Below, piece by piece: positions 30,025 through 40,704 of a DNA stretch of 64,000 bases. Origin of the DNA: an uncultured Prochlorococcus sp. (GTDB lineage Bacteria > Cyanobacteriota > Cyanobacteriia > PCC-6307 > Cyanobiaceae); assembly GCF_902616385.1 (NCBI RefSeq), contig NZ_CACMSM010000004.1:28008-92007 (forward strand), given 5' to 3'. The notes below the pieces were generated by a model. The model did not search any database, was not told where the DNA came from, and saw nothing but the letters and a program-made list of their open reading frames with translations. Numbering within the stretch: the stretch's first letter is position 1; every line of letters begins with the position of its first letter. The translations under genes and the position numbers were made by a program.

Positions 30025-31857
30025 TCATTTTTTCTCATTCCAAACTTTTAAAATTTCTCTTGCCATTGGCAGGGCGTGAACAGATCCACCACCAGGAGTA
30101 TTCTGTGCAAAAGCAACTACAAGTAATTCGCTATTTTCAGAGGGTGTAAAGCAAACAAACCAAGCATGATCTGAGCCACCTTCACCGTCTTCCGCAGTTC
30201 CTGTTTTACCTGACACTGGAGGTAAATTTGAAACTCCATAATTAATTGATACTCCTGTGCCAGACTCTACTACTTTCCGGAGACCACTTTTTATCAATTG
30301 AATATTTTGTGGGTCAATATCAATTGGAATACGTTTTTTATCTGTAAGACTTTCTTCATCTTTTTTAGTCAAATGTGGAGTAACTAAATAACCTCCATTT
30401 GCAATAGCAGCATAAGCTCTAGCTATTTGAATAGGAGTAACTTGAACAACAAATTGTCCAATAGACATACTCGCAATATCTTCTGGGACCCATGGAGTTC
30501 TTCCTGGTTGCCCCCATCCTCTGCCTTTTTTAGCCCACTCACTACTTGCTACTAATCCTTTATTTTCTTGTTCAGAAATTTCAATTCCAGATAAGGAATT
30601 AAAACCAAGTTTTCTAGAAACCTTATGAATTTCATCAACTCCTGCACCATATCCGACTTGATAAAAAAATGTATTACTCGAAACTCTTAAAGCATCTTCA
30701 TAACCTATTACTCCAAAACCTAAATCATTGTGTTCCCTGAAACATTGGCTTCCATAAGTGATACATGGTTTCGTATCTAACATTGTTTCTCTAGGAAATT
30801 TTCCACTTTCCAAGCCAGCTAAAGCCGTTACAATTTTCCAAACGCTTCCTGGATCGTAGGCATTTAATGCTCTATTAAATAAAGGTTTTTCAGAAGAATT
30901 AAAAAGTGTATTATATTCTTTCTCAGGTTTAAAATCCTTTGAGAAAAAATTTAAATCGAATGTAGGTTTACTTGCCATTGCTCTTATTGCACCATCTCTT
31001 GGATCCATTACTATTATGGCTCCAGCTTTTTTATCTTTAAGAACCTCCTCAGCAACTAACTGCAGATTAAGATCGATTGTTAGTTGAATATCATTACCTT
31101 GTACTGAAGGTCTTATACCCAATGATCTTTGAAATTTTCCTAATGAATTTACTTCAACCATTTCTCCGCCCCATTCACCTCTTATAAAATCTTCGTAAAC
31201 ATATTCAATTCCCGTCCTACCGATTAAGTCATTTAATTTATAACCCTTCTTAGATAAAAATTGATATTCTAATTCAGTAACTGGCTGAGTATAACCAATT
31301 ACATGGGCGGCAAGAGATTTATAAGGATAATTTCTAATTAAATTGGTAGCTATTTCAAAACTAATTAAATTACCTTCATTCTCCTTAAATTTTATTAATT
31401 GATCTACATTTAAATCATCAAGAATAATTACTGAGAGTTTCTGATTTTTTAGACCATCAGAGTATTTTTTTTGAATTACATTACTATCAATATTTAACAA
31501 ATTAGAAATACTTGATTTATGTTGTTCCCAATTGCTTTTTTTAACATATTGAGGCTTTATTATTAAAGAATATTTCACTCTACTATTTGCTAGAACATTA
31601 CCATTTTTATCTAGTATTCTTCCACGTATTGGCTGCGAAGCAATAAGTCTGATCCTATTATCATCTGACATTTTCTTAAAAGATTCATAGTTTAAAAGTT
31701 GTAAAAAAATTAACCTAAATAGAATCAATAAAAAGGAAACAGAAGAAAAAATAAGTAAGACTAGTGGTTGTCTTTTATATGAAATAAGTTTTTTATTAGG
31801 ACTTGTTTTGATCAAAAATATAAATTTATTTAAATATTGTTTTTTCCAATAAAGCAA
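30025..31857 (-). CDS. mrdA: Penicillin-binding protein 2
   Basis: IRGRILDKNGNVLANSRVKYSL; SSNTFFYQVGYGAG; SGKTGTAE. Confidence 0.94.
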   Translation of the reverse strand: MLYWKKQYLNKFIFLIKTSPNKKLISYKRQPLVLLIFSSVSFLLILFRLIFLQLLNYESFKKMSDDNRIRLIASQPIRGRILDKNGNVLANSRVKYSLIIKPQYVKKSNWEQHKSSISNLLNIDSNVIQKKYSDGLKNQKLSVIILDDLNVDQLIKFKENEGNLISFEIATNLIRNYPYKSLAAHVIGYTQPVTELEYQFLSKKGYKLNDLIGRTGIEYVYEDFIRGEWGGEMVEVNSLGKFQRSLGIRPSVQGNDIQLTIDLNLQLVAEEVLKDKKAGAIIVMDPRDGAIRAMASKPTFDLNFFSKDFKPEKEYNTLFNSSEKPLFNRALNAYDPGSVWKIVTALAGLESGKFPRETMLDTKPCITYGSQCFREHNDLGFGVIGYEDALRVSSNTFFYQVGYGAGVDEIHKVSRKLGFNSLSGIEISEQENKGLVASSEWAKKGRGWGQPGRTPWVPEDIASMSIGQFVVQVTPIQIARAYAAIANGGYLVTPHLTKKDEESLTDKKRIPIDIDPQNIQLIKSGLRKVVESGTGVSINYGVSNLPPVSGKTGTAEDGEGGSDHAWFVCFTPSENSELLVVAFAQNTPGGGSVHALPMAREILKVWNEKK

Positions 31858-31969
31858 TGGTTGATTTTATCTCTTTAAGTCTATTGATTAAATCTTGAAA
31901 ATCACTATCTTCATTGTTCAGATCGAACGCGTCATTTTCAAGATTATTTGAATTTAAATTTTCAGTCAT
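31826..31969 (-). CDS. Small acidic protein (47 aa)
   Basis: Hand translation MTENLNSNNLENDAFDLNNEDSDFQDLINRLKEIKSTIALLEKTIFK; overlaps the annotated mrdA start. Confidence 0.45.
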   Translation of the reverse strand: MTENLNSNNLENDAFDLNNEDSDFQDLINRLKEIKSTIALLEKTIFK

Positions 31970-32077
31970 AAAACTTATACTTTTTAAGCAATTATTTCAA
32001 TTAATGGAATTCTAAATAATAAATTTATTATTTCAAAATTATTTTTACTTAGATACTTAAAAAATATCAAAAACAAA

Positions 32078-32686
32078 TTAATTTAATTTATTTATATTTT
32101 GTTCAAAATAAGGATTACAACTATTCTTTGATATCCCTAAAGACCACCCAACAAACGAAGAAATAAATATCGTTACTATTAAAGGCAAAATTGCTTGTTG
32201 AGTATTTGTAAGACTGAACCATTCTCTCCAACTATTAAAAAATCTTTCTCTTTGAAATTTTCTTTTTTCATTTTCTAATAATCTCGTTTTTTTGGCGAAA
32301 GATTTTGTTACCCATTTTTCGAAAGGAGTTTTTTTTGTAATCGCCATCTTCCTCTCCACTTCTAATAATTGTCCAGAACTAAGATAAGGATGAAATGTAC
32401 TTATCAATTCAAGAGTTTTTAAAAACATCTCAACAGTTGCATCTTTTATGAGCTTTTGCTCATGACTCAAATCAGCCCACTCTATTTCTGGATAAAACCG
32501 ATTCCTGTTTGGTGCAATTTGATCCTCTGACATTTGACCAGGTTCTCTAAGCCATCTATTAGTGTTTTCGTCAAATCTTCGCCAATATAAAAAAGGATTA
32601 ATAAAAATTGTTTTGCCAGATACTTTGACTACATCTTGTTGCAGATGATTAGTTATCTTTCTTTCAGAATTTTTCGAATTTATCAA
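32078..32686 (-). CDS. Conserved hypothetical with one TM segment
   Basis: 202-aa ORF. Confidence 0.6.
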   Translation of the reverse strand: MINSKNSERKITNHLQQDVVKVSGKTIFINPFLYWRRFDENTNRWLREPGQMSEDQIAPNRNRFYPEIEWADLSHEQKLIKDATVEMFLKTLELISTFHPYLSSGQLLEVERKMAITKKTPFEKWVTKSFAKKTRLLENEKRKFQRERFFNSWREWFSLTNTQQAILPLIVTIFISSFVGWSLGISKNSCNPYFEQNINKLN

Positions 32687-32766
32687 AAGTCTAAATTATT
32701 AATCTAATTAAAGATTATCTTTTATTCACTATTTTTCCAGAAATATGAAAAATTATCCTATGAATA

Positions 32767-33492
32767 TTAAGTTATCGATAACTGCCAACGCTTCTTTAAA
32801 TAATTACAGTATTCACACTTTAATGAAGGTTTGGGGAAATTATCCGAACGTAATAAATTAACCGTATCAATTATCTTATTTTCCACCCATGAAGTAGAAC
32901 AATCTAATTTAATTAGATGTACGTCAAAATTTAATTGGTTATTAAATAACTCTTCATTTTTCTTTCCATTGAAATATAAAAGATAAGCTTCATTCGCCAC
33001 TTGAAAACCATTTTTTTTAAATAACCACTGATACATTTCTAATTGCCTCTTATAGGCTTTTGCATATTCGTATTTATTAAAAGTCTCAGACCAATCAAAA
33101 TTATTTCTAGAAGTTGCTTTCACATCAACAATAATAAGATCACCATTTTTTTTCTGCCAAATATCATCCACAGCACCACCAAAATCATAGTTGTGTTCTA
33201 TTGACAGATATCTTATGCCTTGAAAATTACTTCTCCAACGTTCTAAATCTTTGTGTTTGAAAGGAACAGCATCAATACCATGTTCAATAAATAAAGGATG
33301 GGGCTCCTGAATTTTTCTGTAATAATCAAATTCATTTTTACATAAATTATCTACAGCTATATTTAAAGTAAAAGGTAATGATGGAGGTTTTATTTGATAT
33401 TTTTTGTCAAGTACACAACATCTTGGACAACTAAGATATTTCTCAACAGTAGATCGACTTAATTTAATAATCTCGCTCATTACAGTTAACAC
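32767..33492 (-). CDS. PD-(D/E)XK nuclease superfamily protein
   Basis: CPRCCVLDKKYQI; GAVDDIWQKKNGDLIIVDVKATS; C-terminal KCEYCNYLKK cluster. Confidence 0.8.
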   Translation of the reverse strand: MLTVMSEIIKLSRSTVEKYLSCPRCCVLDKKYQIKPPSLPFTLNIAVDNLCKNEFDYYRKIQEPHPLFIEHGIDAVPFKHKDLERWRSNFQGIRYLSIEHNYDFGGAVDDIWQKKNGDLIIVDVKATSRNNFDWSETFNKYEYAKAYKRQLEMYQWLFKKNGFQVANEAYLLYFNGKKNEELFNNQLNFDVHLIKLDCSTSWVENKIIDTVNLLRSDNFPKPSLKCEYCNYLKKRWQLSIT

Positions 33493-33552
33493 CCCATTTA
33501 AAAATATTTCTTAAATAAAATAAAAGTCTTAAATTTTTAGAAAATTTGTAAT

Positions 33553-34970
33553 TTACTCCCACTAAATGGTTCTAGTTGTAAAAGAAAAAGAAAACATCAG
33601 TTATTGCAACGGATACTTGGGGTCATACTAACAGACTTTTATTGGGTGAGCATTAGGTGAGACTCAAAAGTGATTATCTTAAAAAAGTTAGGGAGGTTTA
33701 TACGATCCTTTAGTAGAGAATTCATTATGAAACTTTTCAAGAATGCAAAGTAACTTAAAATAAAAAAAATTAAAAATTTCAATAATGTTTGCATGTCCAA
33801 ATTGCAAGGAGAAATTAAAACTTGTTAAATCTAGTCATTTACAATGTATTAATAAATCCTGTCACCTTCCTAAAAAGATATTTCCAATAATAAATAAAAT
33901 ACCAATATTAATTCCATTTAATCTTAAAGATTGCATATTTGAAGAATCTTATTCTGAAAATTTTATAAATTTTGGTAGCAGAAAAAGAGATTCCTCTAGT
34001 ATAAAAATGAAGATAAAAAAAACTGCTAAAGATTTAATATATGGTAAAAATATTAAAACAATTAAAAACTATAAATATCTTGCTGATCACTTAAAAAAAG
34101 ACTCAAAAATATTAATAATAGGTGGAGGGACTATAGGTTCAGGAGCAGATTATTTCTTATCTGTATGCAAAAAAAAAGCAATAAAAGTAGATTCTATAGA
34201 TGTTTATTTTTCTCAAAACATAACTGCAGTTGCTGATGCTCACTATCTTCCTTTTGAGAATGAATCATATCAATTAGTAATAATCCAAGCAGTTTTAGAA
34301 CATGTTATTAACCCAAATCGTGTAGTAGAGGAGATTTACAGAATACTTGCAAATAACGCTATTGTTTATGCAGAAACTCCCTTTATGCAGTGCGTTCATG
34401 AAGGTCCTTATGATTTTACTAGATTTAGTCATTCAGGTCATAGATGGTTATTTAAAAAATTTAAAGAAATCTCATCAGGTGCGCATCATGGTGCATTCTC
34501 TTCCTCATTATTTATTTTGAGTTATGCAATTTCAGGTTTAATGAGAAATAAAACAATTGGGATTTTAATAAGAATTTTCTTTACTAGATTCAGTAAATTT
34601 CTAGATTTAATAAATGACTACAAGTCTAATATTGATGTCGCTTGTGGAACTTACTTTTTAGGTATTAAGTCTAATGATTATTCAAATGAAAAAAACCAAA
34701 TTAAAATTGGAACTTTTTATAAAGGTGCTCAAAAAAAGTAACATTTTCAAATATTAAATATTTATATCTTGTAATTTATTCTTAAATTTTCTCTACACCC
34801 TCTACGACTTCTCCATAAAGACAGTCATGATGCTCTGGGTGAGACAAGGGTGAGCAGGATCACGTCAGATCCATTGCAAAATGATAAAAAAAGACGAGTT
34901 ATCTTCGGGTAGCACACTTTATTAGACTATAACTGGGTTCTCTACTCTTGGACTATTCCCACTCAATAGT
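33553..34970. mobile_element. Element A: putative integrative element remnant at the guaA locus
   Basis: Degenerate guaA-3'-end cores at 33553-33570 and 34953-34970; 11-bp-period GTGAG motifs inside both ends (33645, 34838); right end aligns with right end of element B with matching spacing. Confidence 0.65.
33785..34741 (+). CDS. SAM-dependent methyltransferase with N-terminal zinc-finger-like (Trm112-like) region
   Basis: MFACPNCKEKLKLVKSSHLQCINKSCHLPK; ILIIGGGTIGSGADYFL; VADAHYLPFENESYQLVIIQAVLEHV. Confidence 0.85.
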   Translation: MFACPNCKEKLKLVKSSHLQCINKSCHLPKKIFPIINKIPILIPFNLKDCIFEESYSENFINFGSRKRDSSSIKMKIKKTAKDLIYGKNIKTIKNYKYLADHLKKDSKILIIGGGTIGSGADYFLSVCKKKAIKVDSIDVYFSQNITAVADAHYLPFENESYQLVIIQAVLEHVINPNRVVEEIYRILANNAIVYAETPFMQCVHEGPYDFTRFSHSGHRWLFKKFKEISSGAHHGAFSSSLFILSYAISGLMRNKTIGILIRIFFTRFSKFLDLINDYKSNIDVACGTYFLGIKSNDYSNEKNQIKIGTFYKGAQKK

Positions 34971-35246
34971 TCGACCCAATTTTGATGCTTCAAAGTCATT
35001 GGTATCATTGACTTCTTTGAGGTGAAGAATCCTATGACAAACCCGTGACCAACCTATTAGTTCCATTTTTGATGAAATAAGGAAATTTTCCGTCACTCCC
35101 ACTCTATAGTCCTGAAATTTAAGCAAGAAATAAAGTCAGTCATAGCAATACATCTCGAGGCATAATTTTAAATATTATCTCGTGTGAAACCCGTGTGAAA
35201 CCACTTTTTAGATCGAGATTATTTAATAAAAACTAAAATTAATTAC

Positions 35247-35429
35247 TCAATCACAGTAAATTAAACAATTTTGATTTGTTGGATGTTCTCTACATTCTTT
35301 ATCCCAAAAGTTTTGAAACTCAAGAGTACATTTTTCTGGTTCTTGTGGAGTCTCATTCAAGTTTAACCCTGCATAATTAAATGCAGTTAGGTATCTTGGA
35401 AGGACATTGAATTGATTGAAAAGTTTCAT
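35247..35429 (-). CDS. 60-aa Cys-containing protein, shared with element C
   Basis: MKLFNQFNVLPRYLTAFNYAGLNLNETPQEPEKCTLEFQNFWDKECREHPTNQNCLIYCD. Confidence 0.75.
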   Translation of the reverse strand: MKLFNQFNVLPRYLTAFNYAGLNLNETPQEPEKCTLEFQNFWDKECREHPTNQNCLIYCD

Positions 35430-35497
35430 AAGACCTCCTAGATCTATATCTATATTGTCCTCCTATTAACTTGAAATTCATAGAGTATTTCTACCCG

Positions 35498-35647
35498 AGT
35501 ATTAGTGCTTTGTGGTTGTCACGACTATCATTTTCCATTCAGTAGGAGTAGAAATAATTCAGAAGTCAAAAGCACTTCATCGACTTTGTGGACACCGAGG
35601 TGCATACGACTCGAAGAGGGCAAACAAATGCCCTCTTATTTTTTTAG
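35498..35647 (+). ncRNA. Candidate structured small RNA with terminator, divergent from the 60-aa gene
   Basis: AGTGCTTT...AAAGCACT 8-bp stem and GAGGGCAAACAAATGCCCTCTTATTTTTTT terminator; copy in element C. Boundaries approximate. Confidence 0.65.
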
Positions 35648-35730
35648 GAAACTTTCACTGATTTTTCTTCTAAATCTCTTTCATAAATGCTTAGTCGTTA
35701 ATATCCATATCTTTTCGTCACTAATGCACC

Positions 35731-38130
35731 TCATTCACCCCAGACTTTACTTATCCTGTCTTGGATTTTTTGTAAAAAGGTGTCCTTTAATGTTTTTACC
35801 CCATAAACATGGTTTTTTTCCTTCCTAATCACATCAACGATTTTTATTTGAGTTTCAAGATTAGGTAGAGGAATTTTGATATTCTTAATTTCCACCAAGT
35901 GCAGATTACTAACTGTTCCACTTTTAGTGAAATTTAATGCCTGCTGGTAAACAAATGAGGTATTAAGAATTTCTGCCAAATAATCCGAGTCGATAATCTC
36001 ATTCTTTGGTTTTAACAAACATAAACTTACGAAAATACTGAACTCGTAATCCCAATCGACTAGTGCTGCTACACCAATAGTTCCATTCTTTGAGTAGATA
36101 ATATCTCCTTTTTCTGGATTGCATCTTTGAATGAGTTGCTGATGTTCTTCCAAACTAATGAACTTCTTAGAGTCATTGGTTTTGGTGATGTCTGTTACTC
36201 TCAGAAATGGAATTCCTGTTTCTGTGTATTTTGGGGTTTTATGTGTTCCATCAGTAATTTTTGAACAAACTTCATTTAATTCAACCATCTCCCAAGAAGG
36301 GTCAATATCGATGGTTGGTTTGTAATTCTCAACAACCTGTCTACAACCATCAATAATCTTCTGATAACCCTCTAACTCATCAACAATCTGTTGCTGAACT
36401 TCGATGGGTGGGAGAGGAATCTCGATATCGAGAAGGTTTGCCTGATTAAGTTTTGGAACAGTTACACCTGTAATGAATGGGTTCAAATCCATAAAATTCA
36501 GAACATTCGTGAGATAAACATCCAGTAATTTGTCTCTCTTCGGTCTGACTACATGTGCATGGTTATTCACCCAATATTGACCGTCTGCAATAAATGCAGA
36601 GTTCTCACCAGAACCCCATTTTGCACCGTCTTCACCTATTAAAACTAACTGCTCCTCAAAGAGGTAGTTATTCACATAGTCAATCACCCCTGTTGCACCA
36701 TAATATGGGTATTTTCCTTCAACCCTATCTGCTTTTTTGAGGGGTTTGCGTTGACTATCTAATACCTCAACTAGTTCTCTTAGTTTCACCACATCAAAGT
36801 CTGATATGACTTCAACCGTTTGGAATTTGGACAAACTGAGAGAAAAGTCTGCACTATCAAGAATTACCTGCTTTGGAACAGTTTCGGTTGATGCTGTTGT
36901 TTCGTTGCAAAAATGCTTAAATTGCTCTGAAACTATTGGAAGGTCATTTTTGCTACTGACAGTTCTTTGTGCACCAAGACTGAAACCATCATTCTCAACT
37001 TTTGCGAAGAAAATGCTATCTGACTTCTGATTGAGTTCTTTGTCCAGAATGAGGATTGAGGTTTTCACACCAGAGTATGGTTGGAAAACACCTGCTGGGA
37101 GAGAAATGACTCCAACCAAACAATCCTCAACAAGTTTCTTTCTAAGGGTTTTATATGCATTGCCTGTCTGGAAAATAATACCCTCTGGAACAACGATGCC
37201 TCCACGACCAGTAGGTTTGAGATGTTCCATGATGTAATCAACGAAAAGAACTTCTGCTCTTGTTGATCGCACACCAAATCGTGTGTGAGGTTGGATACCA
37301 CCAGTTGGAGAAAAGAACGGTGGGTTCGCAAGAATTACATCGTAGTATTCGTTCCATCTGTCCTCAGATGACAAGGTGTCATATTCATGAATTTGAGGAC
37401 TTGCAAAATTATGAAGATACATATTAACTAAAGATATTCGAGTCATTGATGGGTCGATATCATATCCAACAAGATTTTCTCCAATTTGCTTTCGCTCTGA
37501 AGCGTTAAGTTTGTCTCCAATTCTTGTTTGAGTATTTTGAGAAAGAATATGTCTATATGAAGAAATTAAAAAACCAGAAGTTCCACAAGCAGGATCTAAT
37601 ATTTTCTCATTTTTTTGAGGATTAACTATCTGTATAATGAAATCGATAATATGACGAGGGGTTCTAAACTGACCTGCATCCCCTTGCGAACCCATAAATG
37701 ATAAAAGATATTCATAGGCATCTCCAAGTTGTTCTGAATTCGAATAATGAAATTCATTAATCTCTTTTAAGAACATATTTAGAGTAGATGGATCTTTAAA
37801 AGGAAGAAATGAATTTTTGAAAATCTCCCTAAATATTGAGGGAGCATTTGGATTGTTATATAGATTTTCAATCGCATCGCCATACAATTTGACTCTCTCA
37901 ACTCCCCCCAATTTTGTATTGAATAGATGTTTCCAAGAATATTTTTCATATTCATCAATAAAGAAAGAGGGAACACCACCCATTTCAATTGCCTCATTAT
38001 CCATGTCATGCATGAATTTATAAATTAACCCAGTAGTTATCTGTTCAACCTGACTTTGAGGACTTGGTATTTTTCCAACAAGAATATTTCTTAGATCATC
38101 GATCCTTTTTTTGGTAACGCTATCCAACAT
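35731..38130 (-). CDS. Type I restriction-modification HsdM-HsdS fusion
   Basis: HsdM core (LDPACGTSGFLISSYRH; VILANPPFFSP) fused to two target-recognition-like segments (VVKLRELVEVLDSQRKPL...; WEMVELNEVCSKITDGTHKTPKY...). Confidence 0.9.
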   Translation of the reverse strand: MLDSVTKKRIDDLRNILVGKIPSPQSQVEQITTGLIYKFMHDMDNEAIEMGGVPSFFIDEYEKYSWKHLFNTKLGGVERVKLYGDAIENLYNNPNAPSIFREIFKNSFLPFKDPSTLNMFLKEINEFHYSNSEQLGDAYEYLLSFMGSQGDAGQFRTPRHIIDFIIQIVNPQKNEKILDPACGTSGFLISSYRHILSQNTQTRIGDKLNASERKQIGENLVGYDIDPSMTRISLVNMYLHNFASPQIHEYDTLSSEDRWNEYYDVILANPPFFSPTGGIQPHTRFGVRSTRAEVLFVDYIMEHLKPTGRGGIVVPEGIIFQTGNAYKTLRKKLVEDCLVGVISLPAGVFQPYSGVKTSILILDKELNQKSDSIFFAKVENDGFSLGAQRTVSSKNDLPIVSEQFKHFCNETTASTETVPKQVILDSADFSLSLSKFQTVEVISDFDVVKLRELVEVLDSQRKPLKKADRVEGKYPYYGATGVIDYVNNYLFEEQLVLIGEDGAKWGSGENSAFIADGQYWVNNHAHVVRPKRDKLLDVYLTNVLNFMDLNPFITGVTVPKLNQANLLDIEIPLPPIEVQQQIVDELEGYQKIIDGCRQVVENYKPTIDIDPSWEMVELNEVCSKITDGTHKTPKYTETGIPFLRVTDITKTNDSKKFISLEEHQQLIQRCNPEKGDIIYSKNGTIGVAALVDWDYEFSIFVSLCLLKPKNEIIDSDYLAEILNTSFVYQQALNFTKSGTVSNLHLVEIKNIKIPLPNLETQIKIVDVIRKEKNHVYGVKTLKDTFLQKIQDRISKVWGE

Positions 38131-40585
38131 TTGCTAATCGTTCCAAATCAACATTTTCTTTAATGTAATTTGGAATTCCTTGTTTTAGTTCGATAGGTAA
38201 AGTTTTAAATGCTTCTCCTGATGGATGCACTCCTAATTCTGCATATCGTTTGCTTTCGATAATATCTCTAAATTCTTCATCTGTTGTATATGCTTCAAAC
38301 ACTTCTTTTGCAATTGAATAAATTGAATCATCTGGTTTTAATGCTTTATCAAATTTATCGAATTCTTCATCTAAACATTCACGTTGAGAAGGTATATGTT
38401 GAATATGATCAAAAGCATGAAGAAGGATTTCTTTCATTGAGATTTTCCTATCTATTCCGAGAGATTTTCTAAGTTTTTCAAGAAAGAAATATTCATCTGC
38501 TTTGTCTATAACTTTTTCATAAAGATATTTTTCCGCTTCATTGAAATTCTTCCTCTGAACTAATTCTCTGATTAATTCATTTTCAGTTACTTTTCTTTTA
38601 AAAGAGGGATAAAGATCTCTATCAATTTTCATACCTTTATTAGAAATTAAAATTTCTTTTATTTCTGCTATAGGATCTGGGATAGTGCTAATTACCTCTT
38701 CGATAGGTGGAGGTGGAGGTGTTGGATTTGTTCCATTTGAAGGTTTGGACGGAAGTTTTATAACCTCGTCATAATCAAATTCCTTTTCGAAGTATTCATA
38801 ATTTCCAAAAAAGTCAAATAAAAGAAATTGTTTTTTATTGGCATCAGTATCATCAGGAATTTCTGATTTTGATATCCAATATTCTGAGAAATCACACTTT
38901 CTTGTTCCTCTTCCTTTCATCTGAATAAATTCACTTGGAGAGTAAACAGGACGCATCATACAAATATTCAAAATATCTGTGCAGTCGTATCCAGTTGTCA
39001 TCATTCCAACTGTGACACAAACTCTTGTTTTGGAAGTTCGATAAAAGGGGTTAATCTTTGATTGTCCGTTTAGAGAGTTATTTCTAAAATTAGTTGTCAT
39101 ATTTTGAGAGTCTGTGATATCTGAGGTTACTTGAACTGCGAAATCAGAATTATATTGTTTTGGAAAAAGTTTTTCAGCGAGGATATTCAAAGTTTGAGTC
39201 ACTTTTGAAGCATGATTTTGCGATACACAGAAAATCAATGTTTTGCCTATTTCTCCCATGTAGGGATCTTTGAGTGCATTTTTGATAAATGTTTCAGCGA
39301 AAATCGTGTTTGTGTTCTCTGAAAAAAACTTTTTTTCAAAATCTTTTTGTTTGAATGATTCTTCACAATCATTCCCATCTTCATCAACTATATTCAAAAT
39401 ATATCCTTCTTCAGAAAGCAATTGAGTTGTAATTTCTGTTCTAGCATCAATAACTTTAGGGTTCAGTAAATATCCATCTTTTACTCCATCTTCCAAAGAA
39501 TACCTAAATGAAGGTTCACCGCTGTCGCATCCAAAAATAGTATAGGTATCGAGCATTAATCTTCTCTCTAACTGCTTTGGATTATTGATTTCAACTTCTT
39601 CAATATCAACTGATTTTAAGTAGTCCTTGGGAGTAGCAGTTAGACCTAATTTAAATCCAATAAAGTATTCAAAAACTTTTCTACTTCTTGCACCAAGAGA
39701 ACGGTGCGCTTCATCAGAAATCACTAGGTCAAAGTCGTCAGGTCGGAAAACTTTTCTATATTTGTTCTTATTTACAAAAGATTGAACAGTTGAAATTACA
39801 ATCTCTGCTCTCTTCCAATCTGACTTATTTTCTTTCCAAATAACAGAGTTAAAGTCATTTTTTAAAACATCATCAAATTCTTTTTGTGCTTGAGTTTCCA
39901 ACTCAATCCGATCAACAAGAAATAGGATGCGTTTTACGCTGTATAAGCGTAAAAACATTTTTATTATCGCAGACGAGGTAAGAGTCTTACCTGTTCCAGT
40001 CGCCATCTCTAAAAGAAATCTATCTTTGCCTTCTCTGATATCTTTTTGAACTGCCTTAACTGCCCCTAATTGATAATCTCGCAATATTCGTAGTTTGTTC
40101 TTTTTAAGAAAACCTTCTCTTTTAGTTTCATCAAGATAGTCAGGATTTTGGAGAAAATTTGGTAGTTGAGTTTTAGCAATGTAGAAGTTATCAATTTCTT
40201 CTGATTCGTTTCTAGGCGGATTAAAATTCGATTTTCTTAATTCGAGTTGCTCTTGTGAAAAAAAAGAATTAACTATTGTCGGATTTCCTTGTTCAATATC
40301 CCAAAAATAATGTTGAAAACCATTCGACAATATTATGAATCGGCAATTTAGAGATTTTGCATAATCTCTTGCTTGTTCTTTGCCGTTTAATGGAGGAGTT
40401 AGTTCATTTTTTGCTTCAATCACGCAAAGCGGGAAAGTTGAACTATCGAATAGGACATAATCTGCTCTTCCAGATTTGTTCCTAGTTTCTGTATCTACAT
40501 TTATTATTCCTTCATCTCCAGGTAAATTCCATCCTGATTCTCTAAGTAAGTTATCAATGATTATCCTAGAATTTGCCTCCGACAT
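38120..40585 (-). CDS. hsdR: Type I restriction enzyme R subunit (EcoEI-like HsdR)
   Basis: LLEMATGTGKTLTSSAIIKMFLR; SDEAHRS; GLTATP; overlaps hsdMS start by 11 nt. Confidence 0.92.
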   Translation of the reverse strand: MSEANSRIIIDNLLRESGWNLPGDEGIINVDTETRNKSGRADYVLFDSSTFPLCVIEAKNELTPPLNGKEQARDYAKSLNCRFIILSNGFQHYFWDIEQGNPTIVNSFFSQEQLELRKSNFNPPRNESEEIDNFYIAKTQLPNFLQNPDYLDETKREGFLKKNKLRILRDYQLGAVKAVQKDIREGKDRFLLEMATGTGKTLTSSAIIKMFLRLYSVKRILFLVDRIELETQAQKEFDDVLKNDFNSVIWKENKSDWKRAEIVISTVQSFVNKNKYRKVFRPDDFDLVISDEAHRSLGARSRKVFEYFIGFKLGLTATPKDYLKSVDIEEVEINNPKQLERRLMLDTYTIFGCDSGEPSFRYSLEDGVKDGYLLNPKVIDARTEITTQLLSEEGYILNIVDEDGNDCEESFKQKDFEKKFFSENTNTIFAETFIKNALKDPYMGEIGKTLIFCVSQNHASKVTQTLNILAEKLFPKQYNSDFAVQVTSDITDSQNMTTNFRNNSLNGQSKINPFYRTSKTRVCVTVGMMTTGYDCTDILNICMMRPVYSPSEFIQMKGRGTRKCDFSEYWISKSEIPDDTDANKKQFLLFDFFGNYEYFEKEFDYDEVIKLPSKPSNGTNPTPPPPPIEEVISTIPDPIAEIKEILISNKGMKIDRDLYPSFKRKVTENELIRELVQRKNFNEAEKYLYEKVIDKADEYFFLEKLRKSLGIDRKISMKEILLHAFDHIQHIPSQRECLDEEFDKFDKALKPDDSIYSIAKEVFEAYTTDEEFRDIIESKRYAELGVHPSGEAFKTLPIELKQGIPNYIKENVDLERLANVG

Positions 40586-40704
40586 TACTAAATTATCTCT
40601 ATAGAAATTCTAAATTCCTAAATTATATTCTAAAACTAATAATTTTAATTTTTTTATGCAATTCAAAAATTGATTATATTATTAGTGAAATTAATACAGA
40701 TTTA

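Noticed and set aside
36806-38023. Antisense/overlapping ORFs within hsdMS (36806, 37031, 37065, 37081, 37779, 37817)
   Set aside because: Low-complexity shadow frames of a well-supported coding gene.
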